Made by a program: the position numbers and the translations under genes. A stretch of 64,000 nt of DNA, taken from the NCBI GenBank assembly GCA_030407005.1, contig JAUDYN010000001.1:2170001-2234000 (forward strand), in the 5' to 3' direction. Under the pieces are notes generated by a model. That model was given only the letters and a program-made list of their open reading frames with translations. It was not told the origin of the DNA and did no database searches. Origin of the DNA: Desarmillaria ectypa (Eukaryota; Basidiomycota; Agaricomycetes; Agaricales; Physalacriaceae). Shown here piece after piece: positions 1-12,524 of the stretch. The number at the start of each line of letters is the position of its first letter. Position 1 is the first letter of the stretch.

Positions 1-1330
1 CGGTGGAAGACGGGAAATAAACATCAGCAGATGCAGTAGCTGACCCATTGGATTCACCGTTGCCGCCGGCCTCGCCTTCTTCACCAAATCCGCCTTAGCC
101 ACCGAGCAAATTCAGAAGGGGACGTGGCCGAGGACGCAGAATATGACGCGGCAGCGGTGGAATTGATACTTCCCGCATCGTCCGTAGGGGAAGCGCCGGA
201 AGTCTCATTCGTGAATGAGTCGTTACCTGGACCACCAAAGCCGAAACCTCCGTATTCGCCGCCAAAGCCACCCCCCGCCGGCCTCACCACTTGGAAGCAA
301 GCCATCGATACTAGAAGACGCCGTGGGGGAAGAGGATTTTGGATTTTGAGCCTCCACTAGGGAAAGCCTCGCCAGATGATTGATTGCCTCCGGGAAAATC
401 AGTTGGCTGTGACGTAGAGGCACTTTCACCTGAAGAACTTCCCGAAACAGCCATTGAGAACAAACTGGAGCTTGCACTAGGTTCACCAGCACCGGTGCCT
501 TCGCTGTCACTGGATGAAGCGGCAGACAACTCGGTAGGGATGGCAGAAACATGGGCACTCGCGGATACCGCAGCAGAAGCAGAACTTTCAACGGCGGTCG
601 CGGTAGAGTAGAAGTTCTGCTCGACGTGGTGCTGACAATACCGTTCCGCACTGACGTATCACTCGTGGACTGGGACGAAGAAGATGAAGGATGAAGAGTC
701 GTCGGAAACCATGGCGGGAATGGTAATACTGTCGATTGTCCAAGACTTCCCGTCATCGGAGGTGACCATGGCCGAAGCCTCAACACCATCTCCTATGGAC
801 AGCGTCGATGAAAAAATCAGGGTCTGCTTCAAGAAGCGTGATTGTGGTGTCTATATAATACTGAACAGAAAAAAATGAGGAGAGGAAATACAGTTGCAAT
901 TAGAGGTTACGCACCTGAGGGGAGTGCTACCGGTGCAGTCTTGTTGATATTCGGTACCAGTTCCCCAGCCTCCGTTGTACAGCGGACCGTCAGCTAATTT
1001 ATAATTGGCGCCAAGCCTTTCTCCAAAGAAAAGAGACATATACAGCTCGTAAGAGTCGAAATGACTTGGCCATTGAGAGTAACAGTTTGTTCTCAAGTGA
1101 CATCATCATTGGCGAGCTGTAAAAATGTATTGGTACGAGAAATGTTCTCGGCACTGAAGAAAATCTGACCTTGTAGTGAATAGTTATAGACGCGTCTGCG
1201 TCAATGGGTACCATGTCGCCGTTCAATTGTGCGGTGACACCGTCAACAACGCTATGAAAAACAAGGATCACTGTGTCAGGCCCCAGCCTCCAAGGAACAC
1301 CGAGAAGCGTACCGTTTGTTGAAGAGGCTA
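1..1330 (-). CDS. Serine-rich secreted or surface protein fragment, exon structure unresolved
   Basis: I do not recognise this gene. The minus strand carries open segments typical of a basidiomycete surface protein. Around 1175-1325 is a beta-rich stretch containing VDGVTAQLNGDMVPIDADAS. A Ser/Ala/Thr-rich linker covers about 310-720. A Gly/Ser-rich tail containing GGFGGEYGGFGFGGPG and Asn-x-Ser/Thr sites covers about 80-300 and continues in another frame to the window edge. Likely introns end in AG near 1115, 985 and 850, but I could not join all exons in one frame. The minus strand has no ATG between about 1214 and 1633, so the true start is unclear. It could be an intact gene with small introns, or a decayed copy. 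No catalytic motif is visible, and the 3' end may lie left of the window. Confidence 0.3.
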
Positions 1331-1633
1331 AAATGCCTCAAGAACTGCTAGAGCTGATTCTTGTATAAAGCACGTGTTTTTGGCGGCTATGACGGTTCGC
1401 AGAAACTATTTCAGTTGCAAAGCAGTGGACGAGCCTCGGAGGCTATGAGCTTGATGAAGAGGTCACAATGAGCAAGAATATCCTGGCGACGAGACAATGG
1501 GGTTACTGCGCAGATAGAAAGTCTGTGAGGCAACGGTCCTAGCGGCAGGCGGTGTCGAGGTGTTATAGTAAGCAAGTCGGAACCGTTTGTTTGTTCACCT
1601 TTGCTTGCGTTGATAAATCCGGCCCTTCTTTTC

Positions 1634-2620
1634 ATGTTTCCTGCTCGTGCTTTTCTTGCCGCTGGCAGAACGGTATGTTCTGTAAAACCTATCCAAGCTT
1701 CACCAGTAATGGGATGTTTAGCACCTCCAGCGTCAATGTTTTTGTGAGGCGCCCTTGTTGAGGCGCATGTCGACGCAGCAAATACCGCCAAGAAGACCGC
1801 TGCCAAATGCCCAGATGCTCGCTGAGATGCATCGAAGGAAGAACAGGAGCCTGTTGATGTATACTTCTGCGGTCGTGAGTCACTGTAATTACTGTCTACA
1901 CTGAGGTATGACCTGCGCCGAAGATAGTAGTTGCATTGGGTGTGACATACGCCTCTGTCCCTTTGTATAGGATGTTCTGCGCTGCTACAGGTTTCGCTGG
2001 GACCCCCAATATCAGCGGACGCTTTGAGCCAGAAAGACTCGTTCCCGTCGAGGATTCACCGCGCATCAAGGTTCATTTCAATGCAGACAAGTCCGAGCAG
2101 CTACCTTGGACATTCAGACCAATGCAAACGGTCGTGAATGTCCTTCCGGGCGAATCTAGCTTGGCCTTCTACGTAGCGAAGAATACTTCGAAAGAAGATA
2201 TCATTGGCATCGCGACGTATAATGTTACCCCGGATCGAGTGAGTCGCGTTTCATTCCACAGAAATTGCGCAGCTGACAATTACGGAAGGTCGCTCCGTAT
2301 TTCTCCAAAGTTGAATGTTTCTGTTTCGAGGAACAGCGTCTTTTAGCTGGGGAGGAGGTTGACATGCCCATTCTTTTCTTCATTGACAAGGATGTCCTAG
2401 ACGATCCTTCGTGTCGAGATGTTCGAGATGTTGTCTTATCATATACATTCTTCAGGTGAGATGCCTTGTTCACTCTACTGAAATCATTCTTATAAATGGT
2501 TACAGGGCGAGAAGGAACAAATTTGGACATCTAGAACCTGATGCCCAGGAAGACGTTCTTCAAAAGTCTCTGGGCTTTGATGAATATGAGCATGCGCCAA
2601 AGGCTGAATCTCGCGAGTAA
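1634..2620 (+). CDS. COX11: Cytochrome c oxidase assembly protein COX11 (mitochondrial copper chaperone)
   Basis: COX11 delivers copper to the CuB site of subunit 1 of cytochrome oxidase and is anchored in the mitochondrial inner membrane. The match is clear: a basic matrix segment (EMHRRKNRS), a membrane helix, then the family signature around YASVPLYRMFCAATGF, and later VECFCFEEQRL, which holds the copper-binding CFCF motif. I read five exons: 1634-1672, 1722-1878, 1928-2238, 2289-2455 and 2506-2620, with introns of about 50 nt. The start at 1634 was chosen because its 13 codons (MFPARAFLAAGRT) look like a mitochondrial presequence and splice in frame through a GTATGT...TTTAG intron. Total length, about 260 residues, is normal for the family. 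It precedes HDA1 on the same strand by 220 nt. Confidence 0.93.
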
Positions 2621-2840
2621 ACTCGTTCCTTGTTTTATATACGTTGCTTGGATAATTTGAAGACGCGTGATTACGTATATGCATAAGTAAGTTACCGTAA
2701 AACGTGAAATCCAAGTGAAATCTAGAGTTGGAACGGCAGTCGGACCGGTTCTTTCCGTCTTTGACCCTGTTAGATACCGAAGCCTTTGTTTCCTTCTACC
2801 GTGAAATTGCTGGACTTTCTACGTCCATCTGTGGGCTGCT

Positions 2841-5728
2841 ATGGAAGTTGAATCCAGCGTGTCGCGCCTTACAACAGCGAATGGAGATGCCAGGCCTCCT
2901 GAACAAACTTCTGGTCCAATCCGATCCTCGAGTCCTAAAGGCCCTCGCGCGTCGTCTGTTCCTCTCGTTCCTTCCGAGTTTACTGTCGGTGTCGTCTATT
3001 CGACCGAAATGACTAGCCATTTTTCGCTTCAGGATCATCCAGAGCAACCTGCTCGTATTTCTCATATCTGGCATACCCTTATTATCAATAAATGCAACGC
3101 AAAGATGAAGTGGCTCCCCATTCGTCCGGTTCATAAGCAAGAAGCGCTGCTAGTTCATAGCGAGGATCATTGGGACAAAGTGCAGGCCATTCAATGTAAG
3201 CGCAGTATATGTTCATTGCTTGGATACACAGAGATCTGAATAACAATTACACTTCATTTAGATATGACCCCTCAGCAGATTATTGATTCAGAGGCCTATT
3301 ACGAAACGCTCTCTTTATATGTCATGCAAGGAACTACAAGATCCGCTCTTCTCAGCTGTGGCGGCGTCATAGAAGCATGTCTGGCAGTGGCCGCTCCAGA
3401 TTCGTCATTGAAAAAGGCACTCGCGATAGTTCGACCTCCAGGCCACCATGCTGAACCAAACGAACATATGGGCTTTTGTTTCTTCAACAATGTATCTGTT
3501 GCTGCTCGGGTTGTACAGGAGCGCTTGAAATTGAAGCGAATACTCATATTAGATTGGTAAGCCCTAAACTAATGTCGTCGAACTACCTGGTAATAGGATT
3601 CGTAGGGATGTTCATCATGGTGCGCGATTTGTATGGATAGAGAAAAATGAGCATCATTTGATGGTCAAGCAGGCAATGGAACTCAAAAGGCCTTCAATAG
3701 TGACCCTAGTGTTCTGTACATCTCATTACACCGCTATGAAGATGGTCGATTCTACCCGTGTGGCACGTTTGGTGGCATGCAGTCATGCGGGGAGGGGCTA
3801 GGGCTAGGATTGTAAGCCTTTTCAATGATGTTTCTCCGTCCCTTATTTTTGTTAGCTCCGTGAACATACCTTGGCCTGAGAAAGGGATGAAAGATGCCGA
3901 CTATATACACGCCTTCCAGAAGATTGTGATGCCAATTGCCATGGAATTTGCACCTCAACTTGTTATTAGTGAGTTCTGAGTGCCGTCATTCCACCCTTAT
4001 ACGCTTATACGGCCTCCCTAGTTTCTGCAGGATTTGATGCTGCAGAAGGTGACGAGTTGGGCGAGTGCCATGTGAGCCCAGCTGGCTATGCGCATATGAC
4101 CCATATGTTGTCAGGGTTAGCAAGTGGAAAGGTTGTCGTCGCCCTAGAGGTATGTATCTTATTTCTATACCGTGGGATCCGCTCTCTTACAGGTGTAGGG
4201 AGGTTACAATATCAATGCAATCGCGAAATCAGTGCTCTCGGTGACTCAAGTCCTCTTGGGTGAAGCACCGCCGGAACTGCCGCCTATGACGGCGGGTGAG
4301 TCTGCGACAGAAACAGTCTGGCTCGTTGCCAGAGAGCAGAGTAAGTATTGGAAGAGCGTGGATCCCAAAGCTTGCGAACCCCGGAAAGGTCATCCCTTCT
4401 ATCTCTTTCACTCATACACCAGTGACATGTGAATCTAGACCTTGAACCCGCTACTTTCTCGATACCCGGTAAGCTAGGCACGCCATTAAGATTATAGACT
4501 TGACTGAAGTTCTGCCATAGAAATACTGAAGGCGCATCGCCAACACTATCTATTTACCAATTATGACATGATGCAGATTCCTTTGCTCTCTGACTACCTC
4601 GATGACCGGTTTTCGAGGCAAATTATGTGCACGTGGGTGGCCATATAATGTGTTCGATACTTATCCATTAACGCGATTTCTTCAGACCAGACTTGTTGGA
4701 CAACAAGACCATGGTCATCTTCATACATGAATTGTAAGGCTTGCTTTTTTCTTATCCCTGTACCCTATATAATGATTCCAGTGGAAACTTACGGACAGAA
4801 CTGGAGTCATCTGCAACATGCAACCTAGAATTGGAACGATCGTACTTGGTGCGAATTGGCAGTGTGTGTAATTCTAATCTAACATCGATAATCCATCAGG
4901 TCGATTTTTCGAAAGACTTCATAGCGTGGGTCAAAAAGCAAAGATATTCTTTGCTCGATATCAATCAGTTTCCGAAGCCCTTTGCGGCGCCTACCAGAGT
5001 AAGTGAGGTCCTATCTGACTCTCTGTACGGACTCACCGTAGTTATAGCGCTCGCAAGCACCAAAGAACCCCACAAAAGAGGTGTTGGTGTATCTATGGGA
5101 TAACTATGTCCAGTATGTCACTTACGCTTACAATCAGATTCAATACTTACAGTCACTTCAAGACTTTCGAACGCAGAGAGAGTCGTCCTAGTCGGACATG
5201 GACCTGGTTGCCAATCAATGATAGATCTCGTTGATCATAGATGTAACCTTCATTCATCTCTAGGAATTATGTTCGACAGATGCTGATGTCTCCCAGGGAT
5301 GTTAGGAAGCAAGCTGATAAAGGCTATTGTACAAGTCGTGGGGAATTCCAAAGTCCCAACGGTTCCAAAGTCTGAAGAATTCAAAGCATGGTATTCAAAG
5401 GTTACTTTTGCCTTACCTTCCCATGAAACCCTTCTTATGATTCGTGCAATAGCACTCTCTTGTAGCCGTTCCTTCAAGTCACCCTGTATATGGTAACACC
5501 TCTCAAGGCAAAAAGGATGTGCGTCGACACGGAAATGTCGTAGCCATTGGTATATGACAACAATTTGCACAGAATGTCTACTTGACTAATCGCCTTTTTT
5601 CAGATGAAACACAGCCTATAAAGCTGATCATAGAAGCCCTTCCGGCTATTCAGGACTATGTTCAGATAGAATTGGCTCGGTATCCACTTAAAAACGCAAC
5701 CGCTCGAACGAACAATGTTGTGCAATAG
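2841..5728 (+). CDS. HDA1: Class II histone deacetylase HDA1 with C-terminal Arb2 domain
   Basis: Zinc-dependent nuclear lysine deacetylase acting on histone tails, the catalytic subunit of HDA1-type repressor complexes. Visible in order: an N-terminal tail of about 45 residues; DHPEQPARI at the start of the catalytic domain; the active-site block [10 protein letters not shown] and [17 protein letters not shown] joined across an intron near 3630-3682; [17 protein letters not shown]; and ALEGGYN. After about residue 400 an Arb2-like alpha/beta region follows, with [23 protein letters not shown] and [19 protein letters not shown]. The gene is split by many short introns. The stop at 5726-5728 follows [20 protein letters not shown]. 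All metal-binding and catalytic histidines and aspartates seen in class II enzymes appear present. The start is the first in-frame ATG before the conserved domain. The gene converges on the kinase gene downstream. Confidence 0.92.
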
Positions 5729-6272
5729 TGCTCCTTATCGTTATCTTCTGTTATAGAGGTTTGTCATCTGGATTATATGCCTTAATATTCCTGCAGCGGA
5801 GCGCGGCAATCGTACTATTTGATCCTATGGACAACATCACGCTGACAAAGATAGGCGTTAGGCTAACCGGCGGATGGCCAGTTTCTCCCAGCTGCTTTGA
5901 CTAGAGATATCTAAATCGACGCAGTATTTGCATGTAATTATCTCTTCCGCACATCTTAGCGAGAGCCATCGACACAAAACATCTATGCGCGATGTAGGAA
6001 TCCTTGCTCCGCGATAATCGAAATTTCCTCACTGCGATGCGATACCAAGGCGGGTTTCCATAAAACAAGAAAATCTATGCAGATGCCAGTGTACAAGTAT
6101 CACATCGCACCTTGGAAAGAGGATCTACCAGTATCCATCGAATAAGTATTACACAGAGGTGTCCATATACCCAGATTTTTCACGACTGTCCGTGTCAAAC
6201 CCTGGAATGTCCAATGACATAGCGAACGGGGGAACTTGAGCGTAAACGTAAAGGACCAGAGCGTGAAACCGA
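5729..6272. other. Intergenic, convergent 3' ends
   Basis: Noncoding stretch between the stop codons of the HDA1 gene and the minus-strand kinase gene. I see no open frame with coding character, no tRNA and no repeat. It probably holds both 3' UTRs and their polyadenylation signals. Confidence 0.6.
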
Positions 6273-7725
6273 CTACCACCCGTAAGTTCTTGAAAATAAT
6301 CTGTACAGAATCTGTCTAAGCCATCGATAACCGGGATGCATATAATACGTAGCCGGAGAGGTATTCCAGGTCCAGCCGTCTACGTCTTCTATTCCTTGCA
6401 GGATCCAAGGGTGTCGCTATTCCAAGAATGAATACTCACAGAGGGACCTGAATCATAATTAGAGCCTACTTTCAATTCCACAATGCTAATCCTCTTCCTT
6501 GGATCTTTCTGCAGCATTTGATCAAGGAGACCAATTACGCCCGCGGTGTGAGGAGGATGCCATCTACCGCCTGTGGGCACCACATCAGCGCCCATTGTCT
6601 CGTCGACCTCCCAATCATTGTCAAGAATAAGCTTGTTCAGCGCATACTGATTATGGGATGTGTGCCTCTTTTTGGTAGGATGGAACGGAAAGTGGCCAAA
6701 GAGGAAGCAGTACAACGTCACAGCGAGACACCACACATCGACACTTTTGGTCACAGGCGGACGAGTCGTTGGAGTCTCGGAGCACGGTTCTATAGTGTCG
6801 GAAGACGTGTCTGGAGAAGGAGTATCCTTGGGCAGCCAAATGACCTCTGGTGCGTAGAAGAATCCCGTCCCACGCATTTTCAAGAGGTCTTTGTCCTTGA
6901 AGAATGTACAATTCCTCAAGGGATCCAATTGGGCCCTCGTGTGAGGGCGAGAAACTTGGGTAAAGTTGCTGCTGTAATGTGAGATACCGTAGTCGATAAT
7001 TTTGACGTATGACCGATCCCGCGACCAGACCAAATTCGCAGGCTTGATATCCCTATGGATGATACCGTGGTAATGGACTGGAAGAGCGTTGAGCTTAAAG
7101 GGTATAAAAGCAGGAACGCAGAGACGAATTGCACTGACGGTATTCCAACCCTAGGACGACGTCCCGAACAATTCGGCGGCTTTGTTCAATGGTTAACGTT
7201 GGCTTTCCCTGACATTCCCATTGAATCTGGCCGCCACAAAGATACTCCATGGCTAAGTAGGACGAGATGGTCAAATACAATCCAGGCATAGATGACCGAC
7301 TATTACCTATGTAGACAGAATCTTGCGAAGGGTCGTCGATGACCTCTAGCAACTGGACGTGACTTGCATGGCGGCATGACCTGAGGATGGATATCTCCTT
7401 CTGGACACTCTGCTCAGAGCTGGGTGGTTCATTCCTTCGAGCTGCCACGTAGCTCTTCTTGAACATCTTTGACTTGTCCTGAATGCTAAGTCGCTTGACG
7501 GCTTTTACAATCTAGTCGCAGGATTATCCATCCATACCACTGAGACAGCTCCCTTTAGAGAACGTACCACATCGCAGCCTTCCACATTACTATCCCGACA
7601 GAGCATTATCGTTGAACTTCCATGCTTCGTGTGAAGCACCCTGCGCTGTACGTACTGATTGATTTTCTTGTCTGGGTTCGTTGTCACCAAGGACGTGGCC
7701 GGTATTCGCTCAGGCTCGTAAACCA
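6273..7725 (-). CDS. Ser/Thr protein kinase, CaMKK/Elm1-Sak1 type
   Basis: Protein kinase resembling the CaMKK/Elm1/Sak1/Ssp1 group, upstream kinases for AMPK-like enzymes. The ATP-binding region begins with INQYVQRRVLHTKHGSSTI, a degenerate glycine loop. Across an intron near 7510 lies the catalytic lysine in IVKAVKRLS. The catalytic loop is HRDIKPANLVWS, the metal motif is DYG rather than DFG (KIIDYGISHY), and the activation segment reads GTGFFYAPEVIW. The C-lobe has DVWCLAVTLYCFLFG and DPRKRIS. A spliced last exon gives RHPWI, the usual end of a kinase domain, and the stop is at 6273-6275. The start used, MVYEPERIP, is the nearest ATG, and a further 5' exon is possible. A proline/threonine-rich insert sits between the activation segment and the DVW motif. 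Family assignment is less certain than kinase identity. Confidence 0.85.
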
Positions 7726-8112
7726 TTAAAGTTCTGAGGATTGAACACGACGACAATGTACACCAGCGAGTATGTACATAAAACGGGAAGAAGGATAAAG
7801 CAAAGGGAGATAGTTTTTGGTGTTCCACTGTAACGACAGCAATGGACGGAAGCAGATGGGACTACCAAAGTAGCACCATAACGCGTGGCCCCAGATCCAC
7901 GTAATTCAAATTCATACACATCTAATCTAATCGCCCCCGGCATCAATCACGTATGGATTTGTTCATCATCCGCGCAACCAGTTCACAAATGTCGCCGAGC
8001 TGACCAGTGAGAATGCAGTGGCTTCTCCTGCCTGCAAAAAAAGGACGTCCATGGCACACACCAAAGGCAAACAAGACTTGTGCGGAAGTTGTGTAAGCGT
8101 GTTGCCCCGGTG
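7726..8112. promoter_or_regulatory. Intergenic: presumed kinase promoter and UPF2 3' UTR
   Basis: Between the start of the kinase gene and the stop of UPF2, both on the minus strand. Short open frames here have no coding character. Presumed to hold the kinase 5' leader and promoter. No clear TATA element was identified. Confidence 0.4.
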
Positions 8113-11100
8113 TCACCCAGCGTATCGTATCTTGATAGCTCCCGTACGATTCTGGATCTCAAGAGCTTTATTGACAAGGAGGGTAAGTTGGTGCAAATTA
8201 GTTGACGTGGGAACTACCTTTCAATTCCTCTGCCTCCTCACGCTGTTCATAGTCGAGGACTAGACGCTTTAAATGCTGCTGCTCTACCTTATCCTGTAGC
8301 TGAGCGGACCGAGTATGGACGGCGAGAGCAGACTCAGATGGCACAGCTAGTTGTCGAGTCTAGAAAGTGATAAACAACATAGACAAGGTCAGGTACAAAT
8401 GACCACAGCGTACCTGTTGCTTGTTCCCGCGCTTCGTGAGGACTGTGAATTTCATCATGTCTGGGCCGTCGATGTCAGACGCTTCATCAGGGTCTTCACG
8501 CCGCTTTCGCATTGCTGGCAACACAGAAGAGTCCCATAACGCAAGTGCTGTCTTCTTGTCAACTTTCCGAGATTCTAACGAAGAATCTGTAACCATCTTG
8601 ACGAGCTCTCTCGCGAACTCTGCATCAGCTTCTTCAGAGGGGCCGAGGTTCTCCTGCATACTACCACTCCCAGAGAGAACAACTTCCTGCTCTGGAGAAG
8701 GCGGTCGTTCGTCATCCTACACACGATAGGTAAGTCCCTTGCGAAGTGCGTACACTCTAGTGCTCACCAACGAATCTTGGGCCGCAACATCACCCTCATC
8801 TTCATCCTTTTCATCCTCGTCGACACGTTCATCTTCGTCGCTACTGTCGTCACCGCCTTCGTCTGCTTCGATCTCATCATCCACTATGGAAAAACAAACC
8901 GTTCTCATCAGTTATGCGATGATCGTCGTAGAAAGAAACTTACGATCGGCTCCCTGGAATGAGCCCAGCATGTTGTCAACAGCAACGGCGGCTTCTTCAA
9001 TTGTTTTGACCAGTTCAAACTTAGGTCTTATGGCCTTCACAAGAAGTCAGGACAAATGACGTGCATTGCTCAACAGCGAACTTACGTCAAGAGAATCTAA
9101 CAGCATAAAATCAACATCCATAGGGAGAGTCTGCTTGCAATGAATATAAAACTAAACGATGCGGCTATCAGAGGTGAAGAGGTGAAATTGGCTTTGACCT
9201 ACTTGGAACATCGTTAGGAAATTGTCGAGTTTCTTTCTCTGTGTACCACGATCGAAGCACATTCCACATGTGTCCAGAAGGACGCAGACAAGGCGTACTC
9301 GGAAGAAGTCATCAGGCATGTCCAGTGGACAAAATTGGTTCGGTAGAGCTCTCCCATCAGCTGTATGAACCATATCAGTGTGGCCGAACAAAGTTAATGT
9401 GCGCATTGAACGTACGGTGTCCAAAGGTAATCAGTGACCACAAGACGTCAAATACTATGCTGGAGCTCAACAGCCGGTAGATGTACAACTCCCCCAAATA
9501 TTTGATAGTTGCAACCCTCCTTTGATTGGTGCTGTACATGTTTTGTTCTAGTCCCCTTCTGATGTCCTCCAGAATTTGATCGACAACAGATATGGGGAAG
9601 TCGGGATGATATCTTTGCAAGTCATACGTTAACATAGCCAGTAGGCTGATGTTTCCGTACTTGATCTTCCATGGCTTTGTGAAAACCTTGAACAGGACGC
9701 ATCGTACATCCTCGTCTTCCCAATCAAGTTTTCGAATCAACTTGAGCACTTTGTCAATCGTTCTCTTGGCAAGAACATCGTAGATTAAGTGTCGGATGAA
9801 CAGCTCCATTGGTGGCCGGACCTTTTCATGGCGAGGCGCGCGCTCAGGAGGGTTGCACTGATGATCAAAGATCAACCTTCCAATGGAAGACACATGAGTA
9901 TATTTCGCACCTGATAGTAAGCATTTTCCAAAAGAAGTAATTGACGCTGATCGAAGTGTTGCAAGCTTTGTTTTCGTCGCATTAGTTCTAGCTGTCCATA
10001 TGCATCTCAGAATTGAGAACAGAAGATTCAATCTTCCACAAACCATAGTACCAAATCGTTCTCGCGTTTCTTCACTTCGTAGCAGGTATCGACCACACCC
10101 TTCAAGGAGTAGAGCAATATTGTCCACGTTCGTCCCCGAGAAGTCATCCAAGCAGACTTTGAACATATGTAGAACGAGGTGTGTCTGAACTACACCGAAC
10201 TTAGTTAAATTGGATATGAATACGATATTCTGGATCGAGCCCGTGAAACCTATGAATTAACTGAATTTGAGATGTCACACCTTGATTCTGACTTCCGAAA
10301 ACTCCTTCACGACATTTTTCTTTCTTTGGAGGTATCGGAACTCCTCACCCAGCTACACGGATGACCTCAGCGGTTGGACAAAGAGTTCAATGATACTTAC
10401 GATAGAAACCAAGTCCGAACCGATATCTGGCATATACCGATTGAGGGTAGCGACAAGGCGCGAATAATGCGGTAGAAGGTCAGTGCGACTTTTGGACACT
10501 TGACTCAAGAACTAGGACATAACAGGGTTGAGCGGGAACGGATGAAAATACATCAAACTTCACCTTAACGAGTCTCTTACGAGCAGCCTTGGAATTCAAA
10601 AAGGCAAAGTCAATGGCAGCTTGGTCGATTAGCTCGCGATTAGTAGCATCGGGAAGCCGAATCAAAAGAGCAGTTAGAAGTTGCGAAGGACCTTGTGGTG
10701 CTTGCGAAGACAGGAGTGGAGTAGTGGACCTCGGAGTCCCTGGTACTGGCGTCGGAGCCCTTAAAATATACTGAGTGTTTAGCCGGTGAAGAGAATACAT
10801 ATCCGTACTCGTCATCGTCATCGTCCTGTGACGTAGAAGGTAATCTGCCTTCTGCGAGTTTCTCAAGCTCTTCTTCTAACTTCTTGATGTATTCCCTATC
10901 CTGTTCGTGTCTTTCATTCTGCTTCTCTTTGCTCTCCTCGCTCTCCTGATCTTTGCCTTCGCCCTCTTCCACGCCAAGAATGCTCTTTGGAACGAAGTCT
11001 TTAAGATCCTGGACATCTTCGAAGAACCGTCTCTCCTCTTCATCTTCCCATTTTCCTCCAGCAATGTTGATAATATCACCGTCGTCGTTCGAAAATGAAC

Positions 11101-12432
11101 TCGTGCTGTTCGTCCCAATCAAAATTGAGTCCGATTTCTGTGACGCAGTAGGTAATGGTGGCATGGGGAGGTATAGAAGCTCAGACAATCTAAAGGCGGG
11201 TCATTGAGAAAGATGTATGTACAACTGGACCACCTACGACTGGCAGCTGGCTAACAGCTTTTCATAGCCTTTCGTCATCTTTTCGTACGCTTGCTGACGA
11301 TCCTCAAATATTTCTCCGGAGCGGATGTATGCTTCATGATTACGACGATCTTGTTCTTGCAGTCGCTGTCCAGTGAATATGTATAAGTTCATAACCGTCA
11401 GTGAAATTCCAAGCACTGACTTTGTGCTCGATGACTAGCTTTTTTGAAACACTGTCAAAATAACCTTCACACATGCGTTTGAAACGATCGCGAATGTCCT
11501 GTTCAATGAGAGACCCGGTATCGTTATCCAGAGCAGGAAAGACGGTTGAATCCACCGCTTGTGTGGTGGACAACGTTCCCGGTTCTGAATTCGCCGAAGC
11601 CTGCTTAACTATGGCAGGAGTGATACCAAGAAATGGAAGGGAATAACTTTTGAGGAATGTAGTTAGTAGGGGAAGTGAAGAGAGACTCGGATCATTGGAC
11701 AGCTGGAACTAGGTTTGATCAGTCAGTCGAGGATATAACATGAAATACTTGCCAGTTCCTTCATGACTTTCATAATCCATTCGCCGCCACTTCGATTAGG
11801 TGCATCTTTGATGACGCCAACCAATGCCAGTTCGGAGCATACTCGCAGGACAGGTCTTTGTCGCGTCACCCGAGCCGAGTCTTCCTTTTCTCTTTGTTCT
11901 GGAGGAAGATTGGACAAAATTGCTCGAGACGGGCTACTGAGAGCGGATGCTAAGGATGGGACGAGTGCTGCCGCAAACGAAGAGGGAAATCGACGGTGAA
12001 GTGCAGATATGACCTAACGATATGAGGAAATAGTATTTCATTAGGAGAATTCATGTAGCTAACCTCAACAGCACTCCACACGTCCTTTTCTGTTTTGCAC
12101 CTCGAGGTGCCTTCTGCAATAGCACCAGCAATTTCGTCGACGTATTTTTCGAGTGACAGAGAGTCTATGTCCTTGAGGATTTGGTCACGATTGTCGGAGG
12201 CCACAGACTGCCGTATGCGCTTAATTAGAGCCGTGTGGCGTTTCAATGAAGAATCGAGCTTAGATGATTCTGTTCGAATGGAATGAATATCTCCTGAAGC
12301 ACGAGCAACGGTTAATGACGCACCCTTAGGAACGGGATTGGAGTTGAGCTCCTTGAGAGCAGCACGTTTCGCATAGCGAGATTTCTCGTCATCCTGTTTC
12401 AAAAACGGTAGGACGGCATTGCCGGATTCCAT
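8113..12432 (-). CDS. UPF2: Nonsense-mediated mRNA decay factor UPF2/NMD2
   Basis: UPF2 is the cytoplasmic scaffold that bridges UPF3 and the helicase UPF1 during nonsense-mediated decay. The start MESGNAVLPFLKQDDEKSRY opens the first MIF4G-like helical repeat region. A charged linker at about 10870-11130 contains FVPKSILGVEEGEGKDQ. The third MIF4G region is clear around 9375-10166, with NIALLLEGCGRYLLRSEETR and, further on, YDVLAKRTIDKVLKLIRKLD. A very acidic Asp/Glu run lies at about 8740-8890. The C-terminal UPF1-binding segment includes FARELVKMVTDS and MKFTVLTKRGNKQQ. The last exon, spliced in phase, ends in LEIQNRTGAIKIRYAG. The gene has many introns of about 50-60 nt. Its start lies only 92 nt from the divergent ATRIP-like gene. 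Confidence 0.92.
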
Positions 12433-12524
12433 GAATTGCGGATGTGGAGAAGAGTGGTGCTGTCGCTTGAGCGCTTAGGTAGCTGCTCAAGTCATGCTCC
12501 GCGTTACCTAAGCACTCCCTTCAC
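12433..12524. promoter_or_regulatory. Very short bidirectional promoter, UPF2 / ATRIP-like
   Basis: Only 92 nt separate the two start codons, which face away from each other. Both transcription start regions and 5' UTRs must fit here or overlap the neighbouring coding sequence. The stretch contains short GC-rich segments and no obvious TATA box. A shared promoter is inferred. Confidence 0.6.

Noticed and set aside
1411..1806. 131-codon minus-strand frame with a hydrophobic start (MAAVFLAVFAASTCAS)
   Set aside because: It lies antisense to the COX11 presequence exons, which splice cleanly in the other direction, and it has no recognisable domain.
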